From contig CAWATG010000011.1 of the NCBI GenBank assembly GCA_963785035.1, positions 186,001-250,000 of the forward strand: a DNA stretch of 64,000 nucleotides. The letters are read 5' to 3'. The position numbers were made by a program, and so were the translations under genes. Of the stretch, positions 26,464-34,146 are shown piece by piece; within the stretch, counting starts at the first letter, position 1, and the number at the start of each line of letters is the position of its first letter. Source of the stretch: CAWATG01 sp963785035. Its GTDB lineage: Bacteria; Actinomycetota; Acidimicrobiia; IMCC26256; CAWATG01. The notes beneath the pieces were generated by a model, which was not told where the DNA came from, searched no databases, and saw only the letters and a list, made by a program, of their open reading frames with translations.

Positions 26464-27449
26464 GGGCGGCAGACCGTTTGCTGGCCGTGCTTGGCGTGGC
26501 ACTCGGCGTGATCTGCGTGTTACTTGCCATCGAGAATCCGACGAAGTTCTTTCAGTTGCTGGTCTCGGGCGTGTCGCTCGGCTCCGTCTACGCGTTGGTG
26601 AGCCTCGGCTTTGTCGTCGTGTACCGAGCAACGGGAATCCTGAACTTTGCCCAAGTCGGCCTTGTCGTGTTCGGTGCGTTCCTGACGAAGAATGCTACGG
26701 ACACCTGGGGTTGGGGGTTCTGGCCGGCGGTCGTGGTGACCATGGTTGCCACAGCTGCGCTCGCTGTCGCGATCGAGCGTGTCGCGGTTCGTCGAATGTT
26801 GGGCAGACCACTGTTCGCGACGCTGGTGCTGACCGTCGGCGTTCTCCTGATCTTGCAGGCGTTCGTCAGCACGATCTGGATTGACTTCGAGGGTCAACGG
26901 ATCCCGGCTCCGTGGACGGGTACGCATCGCATCGGCAGTGTCACGATGCTCGACATCGATATTGCGACGGCGATTGTCGGCGCATTGTTGCTGGGTGGTT
27001 TCTTCCTCGTGTTTCGCTATACCACCGCGGGCCTCGCGATGAGGGCCACGGCGCTTGACCAAGAGGCTGCGCTTGCGCAGGGAATCAACGTCGCGCGTGT
27101 GGTCATGTGGTCTTGGGCGATCGCCGGCATGTTGGGCGTCGTCGCGGGGACGATGCTCGGTGCCGGCGCGGCGCCATTGCGTGGTGGACTCAGTGCTGGA
27201 GGCATCGCACAGGTCGCGCTGGCAGCATTCCCGGCAATGGTCCTGGGCGGGCTCGATTCGCCGCTCGGCAGCGTTGTCGGGGGTCTGATCATCGGCGTCG
27301 CTTCGCAGCTGGCGGCGGGCTACCAGGATGCGTACTTGTCGGCGTTGGGGACGGGGTTCGACGTTGTGTTGCCGTACGTGGTGATGCTCACGATTCTGCT
27401 CTTGCGTCCTGCCGGGCTCTTCGGCACCAACATGGTGCGCAGGATTTGA
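26460..27449 (+). CDS. livH: Branched-chain amino-acid-type ABC transporter permease, LivH
   Basis: This integral membrane permease has 329 residues and about eight hydrophobic segments. The family motif GLVVFGAFLTKNA follows the first loop, and the coupling segment AGMLGVVAGTMLGAGAAP and GGLDSPLGSVVGGLIIGV lie near the C-terminus. It starts at ATG 26460, overlapping livG. A large reverse-strand open frame over this gene is a GC-rich shadow. Confidence 0.92.
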   Translation: MRAADRLLAVLGVALGVICVLLAIENPTKFFQLLVSGVSLGSVYALVSLGFVVVYRATGILNFAQVGLVVFGAFLTKNATDTWGWGFWPAVVVTMVATAALAVAIERVAVRRMLGRPLFATLVLTVGVLLILQAFVSTIWIDFEGQRIPAPWTGTHRIGSVTMLDIDIATAIVGALLLGGFFLVFRYTTAGLAMRATALDQEAALAQGINVARVVMWSWAIAGMLGVVAGTMLGAGAAPLRGGLSAGGIAQVALAAFPAMVLGGLDSPLGSVVGGLIIGVASQLAAGYQDAYLSALGTGFDVVLPYVVMLTILLLRPAGLFGTNMVRRI

Positions 27450-27452
27450 GTC

Positions 27453-28598
27453 ATGCCTGACGAGGTGCTCCGACCGAGCGTTCCGGTCCTCGACACGGTG
27501 ACGCCCCGCGACGTCCTCGAGCGGCGTGCCCGTGCGGAGGTGCGACTGTTCACGAATCGCGCGCAACTCGCCGTGCTCGTCGGTGCTTTCGCGATCTACG
27601 TCGTCTCGCCGCTCGTGGTGAACGACCTGTGGGCGCACGTCCTGGCGCTTGCGGGCATCTTGGCGCTCGGAGCACTCGGGCTCAACCTGTTGACGGGTTG
27701 GGCAGGGCAGGCGTCGCTGGGAACCGCCGCATTCGTGGCGATCGGTGCGTTCACGACCAGCTATCTCGGTCGGGCGGCCGACCTCGGTGGACGGGGCCAA
27801 CCGTTTGTGGTCTACCTCGTCGTCGCTATGGCATGTGGCGCCGGCTTCGGGCTTGTCGTCGGGCTCCCGGCATTGCGACTCCGCGGCCCGTATCTGGTGA
27901 TCGTCACGCTCGGTCTTGTGTTCCTGGTGACCCACCTGTTGGTCATGTGGACGACCGTGAGCAACGGGAACTCCGGAGCGCCCTCGCCGCGGACACTCAT
28001 GATCGGTGACGCCGACTTTCGCGCGTTCGACTTCTTCGGACTGCGCGCCACGCCGCTGGGTGACAAGCAGAGCTTGATGTATGTCGTGTGGGGAGCAGTG
28101 GCCATTGCGGCGTCGCTCATGCGGAACATTGCCCGGACCCGACCGGGCCGAGCCTTGCAGGCGGTACGCGATCGCGACCTTGCCGCAGAGGTGGTTGGGA
28201 TCAGCATGTTCCGGTACAAGGTCGGGGCGTTCGTGATCTCGAGCGCGCTCGCATCTGCGGCCGGTGTGTTCTTTGCCCACTACCAACAGTTCGTACGACC
28301 TGACCCGCTGCAGTTCGGTCTGTCGTTGTCGGTGACGTTCCTCGCCGTGATTGTGATCGGCGGCGTCGGGACCGTCTCAGGCACGGCCATCGGAGCGTTG
28401 GTCGTCGGATCGCTTCCAGTCCTGATCCAGGAATATGGCGCCAAACTCCCAATTGTTGCGGAACGCAATGTTGTGCCCTTCAGTGATGTTGTGGTCGCCG
28501 CTGCACTGATTCTGATGTTGGTTTTCAACACTTCGGGCATAACGGGCCTTGTGGTGGACCTGCGTCAGCGAGGACTGAAGAGGTCGACCTTTCGTTAG
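27453..28598 (+). CDS. livM: Branched-chain amino-acid-type ABC transporter permease, LivM
   Basis: This is the second permease, with 381 residues. An N-terminal cytoplasmic stretch of about 35 residues comes before the first membrane segment. Conserved segments include LNLLTGWAGQASLGTAAFVAIGAF and RDRDLAAEVVGISMFRYKVGAFVISSALASAAG. It starts at ATG 27453, 3 bases after livH. The substrate of the system cannot be deduced from the permeases. Confidence 0.92.
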   Translation: MPDEVLRPSVPVLDTVTPRDVLERRARAEVRLFTNRAQLAVLVGAFAIYVVSPLVVNDLWAHVLALAGILALGALGLNLLTGWAGQASLGTAAFVAIGAFTTSYLGRAADLGGRGQPFVVYLVVAMACGAGFGLVVGLPALRLRGPYLVIVTLGLVFLVTHLLVMWTTVSNGNSGAPSPRTLMIGDADFRAFDFFGLRATPLGDKQSLMYVVWGAVAIAASLMRNIARTRPGRALQAVRDRDLAAEVVGISMFRYKVGAFVISSALASAAGVFFAHYQQFVRPDPLQFGLSLSVTFLAVIVIGGVGTVSGTAIGALVVGSLPVLIQEYGAKLPIVAERNVVPFSDVVVAAALILMLVFNTSGITGLVVDLRQRGLKRSTFR

Positions 28599-28647
28599 GC
28601 CTTGTTGGTGCCGATATACCCACGATTGACTTGGTGAAGGAGATGGC

Positions 28648-29979
28648 ATGCGCCGTACACAGCACCTGTCCATGGTAGGCATCACCGTTGCGCTCTCGAT
28701 GTTCCTCACTGCCTGCGGCAGCGGCGACAAGAGCGCGTCGGACGAGACGACAACCTCGACGCGTCGCCCGGCAACCGGGCAGTCGGTATCGCCCGGTCCA
28801 GGCTTTGATGGAACGACGATCACCCTTGGTGTCGTCACGCCGCAAAGCGGTTTGACGGGAGCGCTGGCCGGCAAGTTCCTCGGCGCGCCGATGACGCGGG
28901 GAAATCAGGTGTACTGGGATGCGGTGAATGAAGCGGGTGGCGTCGCCGACAAGTATCCCGTCAAGCTCGTGGTCAAAGACAGTCAATACGACCCGACGGT
29001 CGGTACGCAGGCCTATGAGAGCATCAAGAACGAAGTGGTCGCGTTCCAGCATATTCTGGGCACTGCGGTCGTGCAGGCCATCGAGCCATTGCTCGCCGCC
29101 GACAAGGTCATGGCTGCGCCTGCGACCCTCGATGCCGAGTGGGTGGGCAATCCGAACCTGATGCCGATAGCCACCTCGTATCAGCTTTTGGCAATCAACG
29201 CCGTCGACTACTACCTCAAGAATGGTGGCGCAGGGAAGACCATCTGCGCGGTCGCTCAGGACGATGCCTACGGCGATGCGGGTTTGGCCGGTTTGGAGTA
29301 CGTCACGAAACGGGCAAAGGTCAAGGTCAAGACCGCGCAGCGGGTCAAGGTGCTTGCAGACAAGACCGCAGCTGTGCAGGCCCTCAAGGACAACAACTGT
29401 GAGATGGTCTTCGCGGCGGTGTTGTTCGCAGACGTTCGCAGCCTCGTCGAAGTCGCCCGTCAGCTCAACTTCACGGCGCGGTTCATTCTCGAAGCGCCGG
29501 CATGGCAGCGCGATTTCGTGAACCTCACGGCGTCCGCCGATGACAAGGACAAGGCGTTTGCCGATTATCTGGCCAAGAACGCGTGGATCGCGTCGACCGG
29601 AGCACAGTGGGGCGACACCGAATCGCCGGGCATGGCGAAGCTGATCGCTTCGGTCAAGAAGTTCGCACCGGATCAGAAGGCCGACCAGTACTTCGCGCTG
29701 GGTTACGCCCAGGCTTGGGCGTTCCATCAGATCCTCGAGGTGGCTGTGCGCAATGGGGATCTCAGCCCAGAAGGTGTACTGAGCGCTTCGAACCAGGTTG
29801 GCACGCTGAAGTTCGAGGGCTTGCTGCCGGACTTCAAGTACGGCGCGTCGGTGACGCAGCGCGTCACGCCGAAGGCCGGTTCGATCTACGCCGCGGATCC
29901 GACGATCGACGGTGGATTGAGGGTGCTCGCGGGCGACTATCTCTCGGACTCCGCGAAGTCCTACGTCTTCAAGCCGTAA
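28648..29979 (+). CDS. ABC transporter substrate-binding lipoprotein, periplasmic binding protein type 1
   Basis: This extracytoplasmic receptor of the Liv-type importer has 443 residues. The lipoprotein signal ends with the lipobox LTAC at about residues 23-26, followed by a Ser/Thr-rich linker. The two-lobed type 1 fold begins ITLGVVTPQSGLTGAL. The start ATG 28648 has a strong GAAGGAG site. Ligands of this family include branched-chain amino acids, amides, urea and aromatic acids; nothing here picks one. Confidence 0.9.
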   Translation: MRRTQHLSMVGITVALSMFLTACGSGDKSASDETTTSTRRPATGQSVSPGPGFDGTTITLGVVTPQSGLTGALAGKFLGAPMTRGNQVYWDAVNEAGGVADKYPVKLVVKDSQYDPTVGTQAYESIKNEVVAFQHILGTAVVQAIEPLLAADKVMAAPATLDAEWVGNPNLMPIATSYQLLAINAVDYYLKNGGAGKTICAVAQDDAYGDAGLAGLEYVTKRAKVKVKTAQRVKVLADKTAAVQALKDNNCEMVFAAVLFADVRSLVEVARQLNFTARFILEAPAWQRDFVNLTASADDKDKAFADYLAKNAWIASTGAQWGDTESPGMAKLIASVKKFAPDQKADQYFALGYAQAWAFHQILEVAVRNGDLSPEGVLSASNQVGTLKFEGLLPDFKYGASVTQRVTPKAGSIYAADPTIDGGLRVLAGDYLSDSAKSYVFKP

Positions 29980-30026
29980 CCGAAAGGGCGCGCACCGCAT
30001 CGAAGAGATGCAAAGGCGTCCGGTGG

Positions 30027-30032
30027 TAGCGT
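30027..30032 (+). promoter_or_regulatory. -10 box of the RNase J gene (leaderless)
   Basis: TAGCGT is followed by seven bases and then the ATG at 30040. There is no ribosome site. Confidence 0.45.
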
Positions 30033-30039
30033 CGCATTC

Positions 30040-31755
30040 ATGAGTCGCCCAGCAGCACGATCAACGCGCGCGTCCAAGAAACCTCGTTCTGATGATGAGG
30101 TGCGGCTGATCTTCCTCGGGGGGCTCGGCGAGATCGGCCGAAACTGTATGTGCCTGGAGGTCAAGGGCCGGATCCTCATCATCGACTGCGGGATAATGTT
30201 TCCCGATCCCGATATGCCGGGTGTCGACCTGGTCCTGCCGGATTTCACCTACCTTCGCGAGAACGCGGACCGTGTCGAAGGCGTGTTCCTCACGCACGGA
30301 CACGAGGATCATGCGGGGGGCTTGGCGTTCCTGTTGCGTGACCTGTCCTTTCCGATCTACGGATCGCCGTTGTCGCTCGGTCTCGCGCGCAATCGCATTG
30401 CCGAGGCCGGTTTGCTGGACCGGACAGAGTTCATCGCGGTGCACGACGGTGAGCGACGCCAAATCGGTCCGTTCGACTGTGAATTCGTGCCGGTCACACA
30501 TTCGGTTCCGCACGCGTTCGCCACGGCGTATCACACTCCAGCCGGCACAATTCTGCACACCGGTGACTTCAAGCTCGACGTCTCGCCGGTCGATGGGCGT
30601 CACACGGACCTCGCATTACTCGGCGAGATTGCGCGCCGTAATGGGGGAGTGCGCCTCCTGTTGTCGGACTCCACGAATGCCGAGCGACCTGGGTTCACGC
30701 CTTCGGAGTCCGTGGTCGGCGGAACGATGCGAGCGTTGTTTCGCGAATACGACAGCAAGCGGTTCGTCGTGGCGAGTTTTGCGTCGCATCTGCACCGAAT
30801 TCAACAGGTTGCCGAAGCGGCGATCGACGCCGGGCGGCGCGTCGCGTTTCTGGGGCGGTCCATGGTCCACAATGTGGCGCTCGGGCGCGAGATGGGCATT
30901 CTCGGAATTTCGACGGACCAGATCATCGACATCGATGACATCTCGAAGTATCAGCCCGGCGAGATCTGCGTGATCTGCACGGGCTCGCAAGGTGAACCCA
31001 TGAGCGCACTGGCGTTGATGGCTGCACACGAGCACAAGTGGGTCAAGGTCGGCGGCGATGACGTGGTGGTGATCTCGGCGCATGCAATTCCTGGCAATGA
31101 GTCGAATGTGTCGCGTGTGATCGACAGTCTGATCCGTGCCGGCGCCGAGGTCGTCACAGGTTCAACGGCTGCGGTCCACGTGTCGGGTCATGCCTCCCAA
31201 GAGGAACTCAAGATGGTGTTGAGCCTCGTGCAGCCCGACTGGTTCGTTCCGGTCCACGGCGAATATCGCCACATGGTCCACCATGCGCGGCTAGCCGCAG
31301 ACGTGGGCCTGGACCCAGAGCGATCCATCGTTTGTGAGGATGGCGACATGCTGGTCATCTCGTCCGATGATGTTTCGGTCGTCCGGGACGCTGTACCCGC
31401 TGGGTACCTCTACGTGGACGGCATCGTGGGCGACATCGGTCATGGTGTCCTGCGCGACCGGCGGTCCCTGGCCGAAGAGGGCGTCGTGGTGGTGATCCTC
31501 AGCGTCGATGCCCGTGAGCGCGAGATCGTGACCGGGCCCGAGATCGTGACTCGCGGCTGGATCAACGCGCCGGAGGCGGACGAGCTGATCGAGGAGGCGA
31601 AGGCGGCCGTTCGGGCATCGGTTCAGGAGGCGCTCGACGAGGGCGCTACGGATTTGGATACGCTGCGCCGACACGCCCGGCGATCGCTCGGCAAGTTCAT
31701 CAGTGCGACGACCAAACGGCGTCCGGCCGTGATTCCCGTCGTCATGGAGCTGTAA
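30040..31755 (+). CDS. rnj: Ribonuclease J
   Basis: This metallo-beta-lactamase/beta-CASP ribonuclease with endo- and 5'-3' exonuclease activity has 571 residues. The zinc motif is FLTHGHEDHAGG, with further ligands in VTHSVPHA and HTGDFKLD. The beta-CASP region has FASHLHRIQQ and CTGSQGEP, and the C-terminal domain begins at about residue 450. The N-terminal 20 residues are basic (SRPAARSTRASKKPR), as in mycobacterial RNase J. It starts at ATG 30040, 7 bases after TAGCGT. Together with PNPase it supplies mRNA turnover. Confidence 0.95.
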   Translation: MSRPAARSTRASKKPRSDDEVRLIFLGGLGEIGRNCMCLEVKGRILIIDCGIMFPDPDMPGVDLVLPDFTYLRENADRVEGVFLTHGHEDHAGGLAFLLRDLSFPIYGSPLSLGLARNRIAEAGLLDRTEFIAVHDGERRQIGPFDCEFVPVTHSVPHAFATAYHTPAGTILHTGDFKLDVSPVDGRHTDLALLGEIARRNGGVRLLLSDSTNAERPGFTPSESVVGGTMRALFREYDSKRFVVASFASHLHRIQQVAEAAIDAGRRVAFLGRSMVHNVALGREMGILGISTDQIIDIDDISKYQPGEICVICTGSQGEPMSALALMAAHEHKWVKVGGDDVVVISAHAIPGNESNVSRVIDSLIRAGAEVVTGSTAAVHVSGHASQEELKMVLSLVQPDWFVPVHGEYRHMVHHARLAADVGLDPERSIVCEDGDMLVISSDDVSVVRDAVPAGYLYVDGIVGDIGHGVLRDRRSLAEEGVVVVILSVDAREREIVTGPEIVTRGWINAPEADELIEEAKAAVRASVQEALDEGATDLDTLRRHARRSLGKFISATTKRRPAVIPVVMEL

Positions 31756-31776
31756 GGCGCCGCCGCCGCTTGTCAA

Positions 31777-31791
31777 GGGCCCAAGAGGCCC
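31777..31791 (+). terminator. Short hairpin after rnj
   Basis: GGGCC/GGCCC has a 5-base loop, 22 bases after the rnj stop. It is short and lacks a U-tract, so the call is weak. Confidence 0.3.
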
Positions 31792-31890
31792 CAGAAACCG
31801 CAAAACATGCGAAAGCACCACATTGCGTTTTTAGGGTGCCAAAAATCGGGTACGGTATCCCCCGTCGCATTGGGCAAATGGGGGCAGGGT

Positions 31891-34023
31891 ATGAACTGGT
31901 TCACCAAGGATGTTTCGCGTCGCGGCAAGGCGAAGGCCGCAGCTGCAACGGCGACCACGGTCGCAATGGTTGCGCTCGGGCTGGCTTCCCCCGTACTCGC
32001 CGCCGGTACACCCGGCGATCTTGACACGGGCTTCGGCAGCGGCGGCCTGGTCAAGGTCGCACCGGAATCCAAGGTGGGGAAGGTCCTGGCCCTCGCCGAC
32101 GGCAAAGTTGTGACGATTGGCGCGAGCAATGTCGGCGGCATCGGTGGGTTCGCACTCACTCGCCACCTTACGAACGGTGCGCTGGATCCGACGTTTGGAA
32201 GTGCTGGCTCGGTCCGGACCGCCATCGGTTCGGGCAACGCGATCGCTCGTTCGGGCGTGCTGCAGGCTGACGGCAAGATCGTCGTAGCAGGCTCGGCGGA
32301 GGTCGGCGGAGCAGGCACCGACGTATGGCAGATCGTCGTTGCCCGCTATCTCTCAACCGGCGCACTTGACGCGAGCTTCGGTGCCGGTGGCGTCGTCGTG
32401 ACGTCGCTCGGCGCTGGTCGCTCCGACGAGGCCTTCGATGTCGCGCTTGGGCCGGACAGCAAGATTGTCGTCACTGGGTCCCCGAACGGCACGAGCGATC
32501 CCGCGACCATCCTTCGCTACAACCTCAACGGAGCGTTGGACGCGACGTTCGGCGCCGGTGGTGTCGTTGCCGCAGACCTTTTCACGGGTGCGGACGCTAT
32601 CGATGGCGTCGCTGTACAGGGTGACGGGAAAGTCGTCATCGTCGCCAATGGTTCCAGCGATCTCGGGGACCGAGGGCAGATCCTCGCGCGGTACGGCGCC
32701 AACGGAGCGCTCGACGCGACGTTCAATGGCGGCAAGGTGACGCTGGGTCTCGGGGCAACGGACGGCAGGGTCGAGGACCTCGTCGTGCAGCCGGACTCGA
32801 AGATCGTCGTTGTCGGCACTTCGCAGACGGGCGCATCCTTTGTGGTTCGGCGATTCAATGCGAACGGCACCGTTGACAGTTCATTCGGCGTGGCCGGAGT
32901 AGCGAGCGGCCCCGCTCCTGCGTTCGTCGGCGGTGCGCTGTCCGTGGCGCTGCAGGCGAACCAGAAGATCGTGGCGGCTGGATTCAAGAACCAAAGCGCC
33001 GCAGGTAACGATCAGCCGAACCTGGACACGGCGCTGGTGCGGTACCTCGCGAACGGAACCCTCGACACGGGCTTCGGTGCCGGTGGCGTCGCCACATCGG
33101 ACCTGTCCGGTTCGTCCGGTGTCGATGCAGGACTCGCCGTTGCGCTGCAGCCCGACGGCAAGATCGTGACGGCAGATGTCTCGACGATCGCGCGTTTCGA
33201 GGGCGATGGCATTGCCGGTGCACCGGCGCAGGCACCTCCTGTGATTCCGCCGGTCGTCGGAGGCGCAGGAGCGGAGCGCCCGAACCGCAAGGGTTATCGC
33301 CTCGTTGCGTCCGACGGTGGAATCTTCGCTTTCGGTTCCTCGTTGTTCTACGGATCTGCAGCGACCACTCCAGGGCTCTTCGTGACAGCGTCGGCCCCGA
33401 CGCCAACCGATGCCGGCTATTGGATGGCAACCGCTGACGGTCGCGTGTTCGCTTTCGGCGATGCGACGCATTACGGGTCGGCGTCAAACCTGAACAAGCC
33501 GATCATTGGTCTGACACCGACTCCTTCGGGCAAGGGTTATTGGCTCGTGGCGACTGATGGTGGGATCTTTGCCTTCGGCGACGCCGCGTTCTTCGGCTCG
33601 ACGGGTGCGATGACGCTGAACCAGCGCATTGTCGCCATGGCCAGCACCCCGACAGGGCTCGGTTACTGGCTGATCGCCGCTGATGGTGGGATCTTCTCGT
33701 ACGGCGACGCCGCGTTCTTCGGCTCGACGGGTGCGATGACGCTGAACAAGCCGGTCGTCGCAGGGATGAGCACACCAACCGGCAATGGCTATTGGCTCGC
33801 TGCCTCCGATGGTGGGATCTTTGCCTTCGGCGACGCCGCGTTCTTCGGCTCGACGGGTGCGATGACGCTGAACAAGCCAATCGTTGGCGCAGCTGCAACG
33901 GCGTCCGGTAAGGGCTACCACCTGGTTGCTTCTGACGGTGGGATCTTCGCTTTCGGCGACGCCGCGTTCTTCGGCTCGACGGGTGCGATGACGCTGAACA
34001 AGGCGATCGTGGGCATCGGCTGA
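31891..34023 (+). CDS. Secreted delta-60 / YWLVASDGG repeat protein
   Basis: This protein of 710 residues is probably exported. The signal peptide is residues 1 to about 36 (basic MNWFTKDVSRRGKAK, hydrophobic core, cleavage near PVLAAG). Seven delta-60 repeats follow (each with a motif like GALDATFGAGGVV, about 50-60 residues apart), then a Pro-rich linker (APAQAPPVIPPVVGG) and six C-terminal repeats of about 42 residues (GYWLVASDGGIFAFGDAAFFGS type). Both repeat classes are likely beta-propeller blades. ATG 31891 is chosen because the signal peptide begins there and GGGGGCAGGG lies just upstream. The C-terminal repeats are frequent in Acidimicrobiia. The ligand and function are unknown; an adhesin or surface role is a guess. 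Confidence 0.8.
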   Translation: MNWFTKDVSRRGKAKAAAATATTVAMVALGLASPVLAAGTPGDLDTGFGSGGLVKVAPESKVGKVLALADGKVVTIGASNVGGIGGFALTRHLTNGALDPTFGSAGSVRTAIGSGNAIARSGVLQADGKIVVAGSAEVGGAGTDVWQIVVARYLSTGALDASFGAGGVVVTSLGAGRSDEAFDVALGPDSKIVVTGSPNGTSDPATILRYNLNGALDATFGAGGVVAADLFTGADAIDGVAVQGDGKVVIVANGSSDLGDRGQILARYGANGALDATFNGGKVTLGLGATDGRVEDLVVQPDSKIVVVGTSQTGASFVVRRFNANGTVDSSFGVAGVASGPAPAFVGGALSVALQANQKIVAAGFKNQSAAGNDQPNLDTALVRYLANGTLDTGFGAGGVATSDLSGSSGVDAGLAVALQPDGKIVTADVSTIARFEGDGIAGAPAQAPPVIPPVVGGAGAERPNRKGYRLVASDGGIFAFGSSLFYGSAATTPGLFVTASAPTPTDAGYWMATADGRVFAFGDATHYGSASNLNKPIIGLTPTPSGKGYWLVATDGGIFAFGDAAFFGSTGAMTLNQRIVAMASTPTGLGYWLIAADGGIFSYGDAAFFGSTGAMTLNKPVVAGMSTPTGNGYWLAASDGGIFAFGDAAFFGSTGAMTLNKPIVGAAATASGKGYHLVASDGGIFAFGDAAFFGSTGAMTLNKAIVGIG
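33577..34020 (+). repeat. Four 126-bp tandem coding repeats
   Basis: Units begin at 33577, 33703, 33829 and 33955, exactly 126 bases apart. Each opens with the same stretch of about 45 bases coding GDAAFFGSTGAMTLN, while the rest of each unit varies. The pattern of one fixed and one variable section suggests local recombination or strong selection on the fixed part. Confidence 0.85.
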
Positions 34024-34035
34024 CTTCGATTTGAT

Positions 34036-34073
34036 CCAGAGAGAGACCACCCACAGTGGTGGTCTCTCTCTGG
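34036..34073 (+). terminator. Perfect 16-bp hairpin between the secreted repeat protein and ftsK
   Basis: The arms are CCAGAGAGAGACCACC and its exact complement, with loop cacagt, 12 bases after the stop. No U-tract follows. It is probably the transcription terminator of the repeat protein gene. Confidence 0.75.
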
Positions 34074-34134
34074 AAATCATGGAGCGTGTTGGAAAGTGCC
34101 CAAAGGGGTCCACTGAGCTAGATGTGGCCAGTGT

Positions 34135-34140
34135 TACCGT
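34135..34140 (+). promoter_or_regulatory. -10 box of ftsK (leaderless)
   Basis: TACCGT is followed by six bases and then the ATG at 34147. Confidence 0.4.
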
Positions 34141-34146
34141 CGGGGC

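Noticed and set aside
26520..28286. Minus-strand open frame of 588 codons
   Set aside because: It is antisense to livH and livM, where codon bias leaves the opposite frame open. The product is a low-complexity His/Arg/Glu string.
28591..28617. A GCCGATAT sequence before the binding-protein gene as a third sigma-28 promoter
   Set aside because: No TAAA or TCAAGTGT-like box lies at the right distance, so the match is probably chance.
33577..34020. Regular repeats that might be a CRISPR array
   Set aside because: The 126-base period is in frame, coding and has no short palindromic repeat with unique spacers.
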